Source of the DNA: an uncultured Collinsella sp.
Lineage (GTDB): Bacteria > Actinomycetota > Coriobacteriia > Coriobacteriales > Coriobacteriaceae
Assembly (NCBI GenBank): GCA_900752345.1
Contig: CAADVA010000151.1
Coordinates: forward strand, 1-8,928
Direction of reading: 5' to 3'
Length of the DNA stretch: 8,928 nucleotides
Below the pieces are notes generated by a model, which made no database searches, was not told where the DNA came from, and worked only from the letters and a program-made list of their open reading frames with translations. Position 1 is the stretch's first letter, and the number at the start of each line of letters is the position of its first letter. The position numbers and the translations under genes were made by a program. Shown one piece after another: positions 6,229 through 8,928 of the stretch.

Positions 6229-7045
6229 CGACGCCATCAAGCCCGCCGAGGGCAAGGTTTTGACCCAGGAGGATCTGGATAAGTGTGGCCGCCGCTGGTG
6301 CATGTCCGTCAACGGCTTCAACTACGAGACCCAGCTCGCCCCGTCCGTCGTCTTTGCCGAGGCCGACGCCTTGAAGAAGATCTACGGCGACGACGATGAG
6401 GGCTACCGCAAGTCCCTTGCCAACGCTGGCAGGTACTTCAACGCCACCCCGCCCGTGTCCGGATTTCTGCTGGGCGCCGGCCTGGCGATCGAGGAGGAAG
6501 GCAAGACCGCGGCCCTCGACGCCGTCCAGGACCTCAAGGTCGGCCTCATGGGTTCCATCTCCGGCATTGGTGATGCACTGCTGTGGGTCATGCTCCCCAC
6601 GATCTTCGGCTCCATGGCTGCCTACATGGCTCAGGAGGGCAACCCCCTTGGCGCCATCATCTTTGCGCTCGTTATGCTCGTGATGAGCCTTGGCTTGAAG
6701 ATCAAGTCCTGGGGCTGGGGCTACAAGTTCGGCTCTGCCATCATCACGACGCTGGCCGATAAGGTCGCCGCGCTCTCCGAGGCGATGAGCGTCCTGGGCC
6801 TCACCGTCGTCGGCGCTCTGGTTCCCACCGTCATCAAGATCTCCACCCCGCTCGCCGTCACCATCGGAGATGCGAGCTTCGGGCTTCAGGAGCAGCTCTT
6901 CGACAAGATCCTGACCGGCTTCCTTCCCATTGTGGCTACGGTGGTCGTCTATCAGCTCATGAAGAAGAAGGTCTCCACCAACGTCCTGATCATCGGCATC
7001 ATCGTCGTTTCCTGGGTCTGCGCCGCGTTCGGCATCCTGGGTTAA
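6221..7045 (+). CDS. PTS mannose-family EIID membrane component
   Basis: This 274-aa protein is the second channel subunit, found only in the mannose PTS family. Signature segments are present: the N-terminal amphipathic part with WCMSVNGFNYET, NATPPVSGFLLGAGLAIEEEG (74-94), LKVGLMG (105-111) and GIGD (115-118), followed by several membrane helices. A basic KKKVSTN loop precedes the last helix. The family usually reads NTHP or similar where this one has NATPP, a common variation. The ATG lies within the end of EIIC (8-base overlap) with GAGGGGG at 6205-6211 as ribosome site, so EIIC and EIID are translationally coupled. It is followed by a 74-base gap containing a hairpin, then the hydrolase gene. 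Confidence 0.95.
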   Translation: MSNDAIKPAEGKVLTQEDLDKCGRRWCMSVNGFNYETQLAPSVVFAEADALKKIYGDDDEGYRKSLANAGRYFNATPPVSGFLLGAGLAIEEEGKTAALDAVQDLKVGLMGSISGIGDALLWVMLPTIFGSMAAYMAQEGNPLGAIIFALVMLVMSLGLKIKSWGWGYKFGSAIITTLADKVAALSEAMSVLGLTVVGALVPTVIKISTPLAVTIGDASFGLQEQLFDKILTGFLPIVATVVVYQLMKKKVSTNVLIIGIIVVSWVCAAFGILG

Positions 7046-7051
7046 GGACAT

Positions 7052-7097
7052 GGCTCCGCGCGCCCGTAGGAAGCTTGCCCGGCGAGCGTGCGGAGCC
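7052..7097 (+). promoter_or_regulatory. 12-bp hairpin between EIID and the hydrolase
   Basis: GGCTCCGCGCGC (7052-7063) pairs with GCGTGCGGAGCC (7086-7097), with one G-U pair and a 22-base loop, starting 6 bases after the EIID stop. No T run follows. Intra-operon hairpins of this kind often protect the 3' end of upstream mRNA or partially terminate transcription, so this may set lower expression of the hydrolase and EIIA than of EIIB, EIIC and EIID. That function is inferred. Confidence 0.55.
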
Positions 7098-7119
7098 GCG
7101 AGCCTAACAAGGGGGACTT

Positions 7120-8343
7120 ATGAAGGTTTCAACCACATCCGTGAAGATAACGCCCCAAGGGACGTTCTATCTGGACGGCTATCTCAACGACATGCGGCAG
7201 AATCCCGGGACGGGAGTTCACGATGACCCCCTTGCCGTTTTGCTGCTGATGGAAGAGAGCGGCGAACGGGCACTGTTCGTGGGGGTGGACGTGTGCCTGC
7301 TGAGCCTCAGCCGCACCCGCGGCATGCGCCGCCAGCTCTGCGAGCTTCTGGGCCTGAAGGATGAGCTGCTCGTTGTGTCGACGGTGCACAGCCATTCTTG
7401 CCCGAACGGTCTTCGCGACGGCAGCTTGATAGACCACGAGACGCCCGGCTACGCCGATTACGTGAGCGGCCTTGTTGTGCAGGCGGCGAGCACTCTGCCC
7501 CAGGCGCTTGTGGAGGCGAAGCCCGAGATGCTCAAGACCCGCATAAGGGGCTGGTACTCCAACAGGAACAGCAAAGACAAGCCCTTCGACGATGAGGCCT
7601 TTGTGATCAGGTTCCGCGACAACTCGGGTAAAACCGTTGCCGCTATGCAGAACTTCAACTGCCACTCCACGGTTGTGGGGCCCCAGAACATGCTGATTAC
7701 GTCTGATCTGCAGGGCGGCGTCCGGGCACAGCTTGCTGAATGGCTCGGCGTCGTGCCGTACGCCTTCACAGGCGCCTCGGGCGATCTGGGAAACCGTCAG
7801 TTCCGTCGTGGAAACGACTTCGCCGAGCTTGCTCGCGTGTCCTGCGGCATCGCGGCCGAGTTTATGAAGGCTGAGTTCGAGTCGGTTGCGCTTGCTGGGC
7901 CCGAGGTCAGGGAGTTCGTCTACGACGTGGACTACGACAACACGGCGTACTGGCCCGAGTACGAGAGCAAGCTCGCGGAGGCCCGCGCGGTGCTCGAGGA
8001 TGACGGCGCGACGGCAGACGCAAAGAAGCTCGCGGTGACCGAAGTTTCCAAGCTTGGGCACAAGCTGCAGGTCGAGCGCGTGACGTTTCCCATCGTTATG
8101 CGCATCATCGAGATGGGCGACGTCGTATTCGTCACCTTCCCGGGGGAGCTCGGGAGCACCCTTGGCATGCGCATTAAGGCGATGTTCCCTGCCAAGACGT
8201 GCATCGTCGTTGGATATGCAAACGACGCGCAGGGTTATTTCGTCCCAGAGAGCGATTGGGGCCTTGGTTACGAGTCGTTCGTTACGCAGCTGCCTCCCGG
8301 TGGCATAGAAAAAGTACTCGATGCATTTGAGGAGCAGCTATGA
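7120..8343 (+). CDS. Neutral/alkaline ceramidase-fold hydrolase in a PTS operon
   Basis: A 407-aa protein resembling the catalytic domain of neutral/alkaline non-lysosomal ceramidases, Zn-dependent amidases that cleave N-acyl bonds. Visible matches: STVHSHSCPNG with candidate Zn ligands His90/His92 (family HTHSGP), FNCHSTVVGP with His182 (family HPT), FPGE with Glu343, and YANDAQGYFVP with Tyr373 (family YSNxYxGY). The usual GDVSPN hexapeptide, which holds the catalytic Ser, corresponds to GASGDLGNRQ (218-227), so the nucleophile or mechanism may differ. It is much shorter than secreted bacterial ceramidases (about 650 aa), lacks their C-terminal domain and has no signal peptide, so a cytosolic role is likely. 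The start follows AAGGGGG (7109-7115), and the stop overlaps the EIIA ATG. A lipid is an unlikely substrate; deacylation or hydrolysis of the PTS-imported compound is my inference. Confidence 0.8.
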   Translation: MKVSTTSVKITPQGTFYLDGYLNDMRQNPGTGVHDDPLAVLLLMEESGERALFVGVDVCLLSLSRTRGMRRQLCELLGLKDELLVVSTVHSHSCPNGLRDGSLIDHETPGYADYVSGLVVQAASTLPQALVEAKPEMLKTRIRGWYSNRNSKDKPFDDEAFVIRFRDNSGKTVAAMQNFNCHSTVVGPQNMLITSDLQGGVRAQLAEWLGVVPYAFTGASGDLGNRQFRRGNDFAELARVSCGIAAEFMKAEFESVALAGPEVREFVYDVDYDNTAYWPEYESKLAEARAVLEDDGATADAKKLAVTEVSKLGHKLQVERVTFPIVMRIIEMGDVVFVTFPGELGSTLGMRIKAMFPAKTCIVVGYANDAQGYFVPESDWGLGYESFVTQLPPGGIEKVLDAFEEQL

Positions 8344-8741
8344 GACATGTGATTATCGCTTCGCACCACCGCTTCGCGGACGGGCTCAAGGACACGCTGG
8401 AGTTCATCGGGGGCGTCCAGAACATGCGCGCGGTGTGCGCCTATGTGGACGACACGCCGCTCGAGGACCATGTCGCCGAGGCCTTTGCCGAGGTGGGTCC
8501 GGAAGACGAGGTGCTCGTTCTGTCGGACATTCTCCAGGGCAGCGTGAACCAGGCTTTTGTGCCGTATCTGGGCGAGCATGTCTTTGTGGTCTCGGGTGTG
8601 AACGTTGCTTGCTGCCTGGAGCTTGCGCTCAGCGCTGATGAGCTCACGACCGCCTTCATTGAGGAGGCGATTGCGCAGGCGCGTCAGGCAATGGTGCTCG
8701 TGAACACCTACGCGACCGACTCCGACGACGAGGACGAGTAG
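8340..8741 (+). CDS. PTS mannose-family EIIA component
   Basis: This 133-aa cytosolic protein receives phosphate from HPr and passes it to EIIB. The active His is at position 9 in VIIASHHRFADGLKDTLEFI; the usual residue after it is Gly (SHG), here His10. The second family block reads VLVLSDILQGSVNQAF where most members have D(L/I)xGGSPxN, so both Gly-Gly and the Pro are changed. The core length (about 125) is normal, and the tail is strongly acidic (DSDDEDE). The ATG at 8340 overlaps the hydrolase stop as ATGA, with GAGGAG (8329-8334) as ribosome site, so it depends on translation of the hydrolase. EIIA placed last, after an enzyme gene, is a less usual order than EIIA first. It is probably the last gene of the operon. 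Confidence 0.92.
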   Translation: MRHVIIASHHRFADGLKDTLEFIGGVQNMRAVCAYVDDTPLEDHVAEAFAEVGPEDEVLVLSDILQGSVNQAFVPYLGEHVFVVSGVNVACCLELALSADELTTAFIEEAIAQARQAMVLVNTYATDSDDEDE

Positions 8742-8758
8742 GGGTGTAGCCCGGTCCT

Positions 8759-8781
8759 GGGTGAGCCACGGGGCTCGACCC
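8759..8781 (+). terminator. Hairpin after EIIA, possible operon end
   Basis: GGGTGAGCC (8759-8767) pairs with GGCTC-G-ACCC (8772-8781), 9 bp with one bulged G and loop ACGG, 18 bases after the EIIA stop. A CCCC/GGGG stem (8779-8794) overlaps it. There is no T run, so it would be a non-standard terminator at best. Confidence 0.35.
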
Positions 8782-8800
8782 CTGCATTGCGGGGCAAGCC

Positions 8801-8928
8801 GAATAACGTATTGAGTGCGGCGCCGCTGCGGCCTTTGGCTGCTCGCCGCCCCGCCCGGGGGAAGAGGCAAACTTGGGGCGGCAACGGCGGCCCGCCGGCT
8901 GGTAAAGCACGCGGTGTAACGTCGCGCA
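8801..8928. other. GC-rich structured stretch with no gene recognised
   Basis: No ORF with a ribosome site or recognisable product is seen. The DNA can fold: GCCGCCCC (8845-8852) pairs perfectly with GGGGCGGC (8875-8882) around an unpaired-looking GAAGAGGCAAACTT, and GCCG/CGGC and CGGCG/CGCCG stems flank it. This could be the 5' part of a structured RNA or a leader of a gene beyond the window. I compared it by memory with tRNA, tmRNA, RNase P RNA and several riboswitches and found no convincing match. Confidence 0.35.

Noticed and set aside
4891..6321. 476-codon minus-strand frame across EIIB and EIIC, with a similar one at 6197-7051
   Set aside because: Composition is dominated by Gly/Asp/His/Arg from antisense of membrane-protein codons, and the frames overlap firmly identified PTS genes.
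8763..8794. tRNA-like T arm (GGGGCTCGACCCC)
   Set aside because: The TTC of the T loop is missing and no acceptor, D or anticodon arms can be built around it.

Overview
The window is about 8.9 kb of GC-rich bacterial DNA with every convincing gene on the + strand and strong AAGGAGG-type ribosome binding sites. GC-rich codon usage combined with a complete mannose-family PTS and a LevR-type regulator suggests a gut-type actinobacterium of the Coriobacteriia (Collinsella/Olsenella-like). That assignment is inference: no rRNA or marker gene is present to settle it.

Region 1 (1-1186) opens with the C-terminal end of an NRAMP metal-ion transporter, followed by a small GC hairpin. Next comes a gene no protein scan would show: the bacterial signal recognition particle RNA (ffs, about 344-455), recognised by its conserved apical core and a 22-bp closing helix. 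Then a strong leader hairpin precedes a DedA-family membrane protein.

Region 2 (1187-2121) holds a pair of mutually reverse-complementary palindromes (REP-like), a complete YfcE-type metallophosphodiesterase, and a very long (24 bp) hairpin followed by a T-rich run, which probably ends yfcE transcription.

Region 3 (2122-8741) is one functional unit: a 908-aa LevR-like regulator, then EIIB, EIIC, EIID, a 407-aa neutral-ceramidase-fold hydrolase, and EIIA. Phosphate should pass from HPr to EIIA His9, then EIIB His14, then the sugar crossing the EIIC/EIID channel. The hydrolase sits between EIID and EIIA, its stop codon overlaps the EIIA start (ATGA), and it has no visible signal peptide, so it probably acts in the cytosol on the imported phosphorylated substrate. 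An N-acylated amino sugar or another amide conjugate is a reasonable guess. The regulator has PTS-responsive histidines in its EIIA-like and second PRD domains. Its AAA+ domain, however, has lost the GAFTGA loop that contacts sigma-54 and has a broken Walker B motif, so it probably works without sigma-54.

The last 187 bases (8742-8928) carry no gene I can support but are rich in GC hairpins and may include the start of a structured RNA that continues past the window.

The best candidates for something undescribed are the PTS plus cytosolic ceramidase-fold hydrolase operon and its regulator with a dismantled sigma-54 activation domain.
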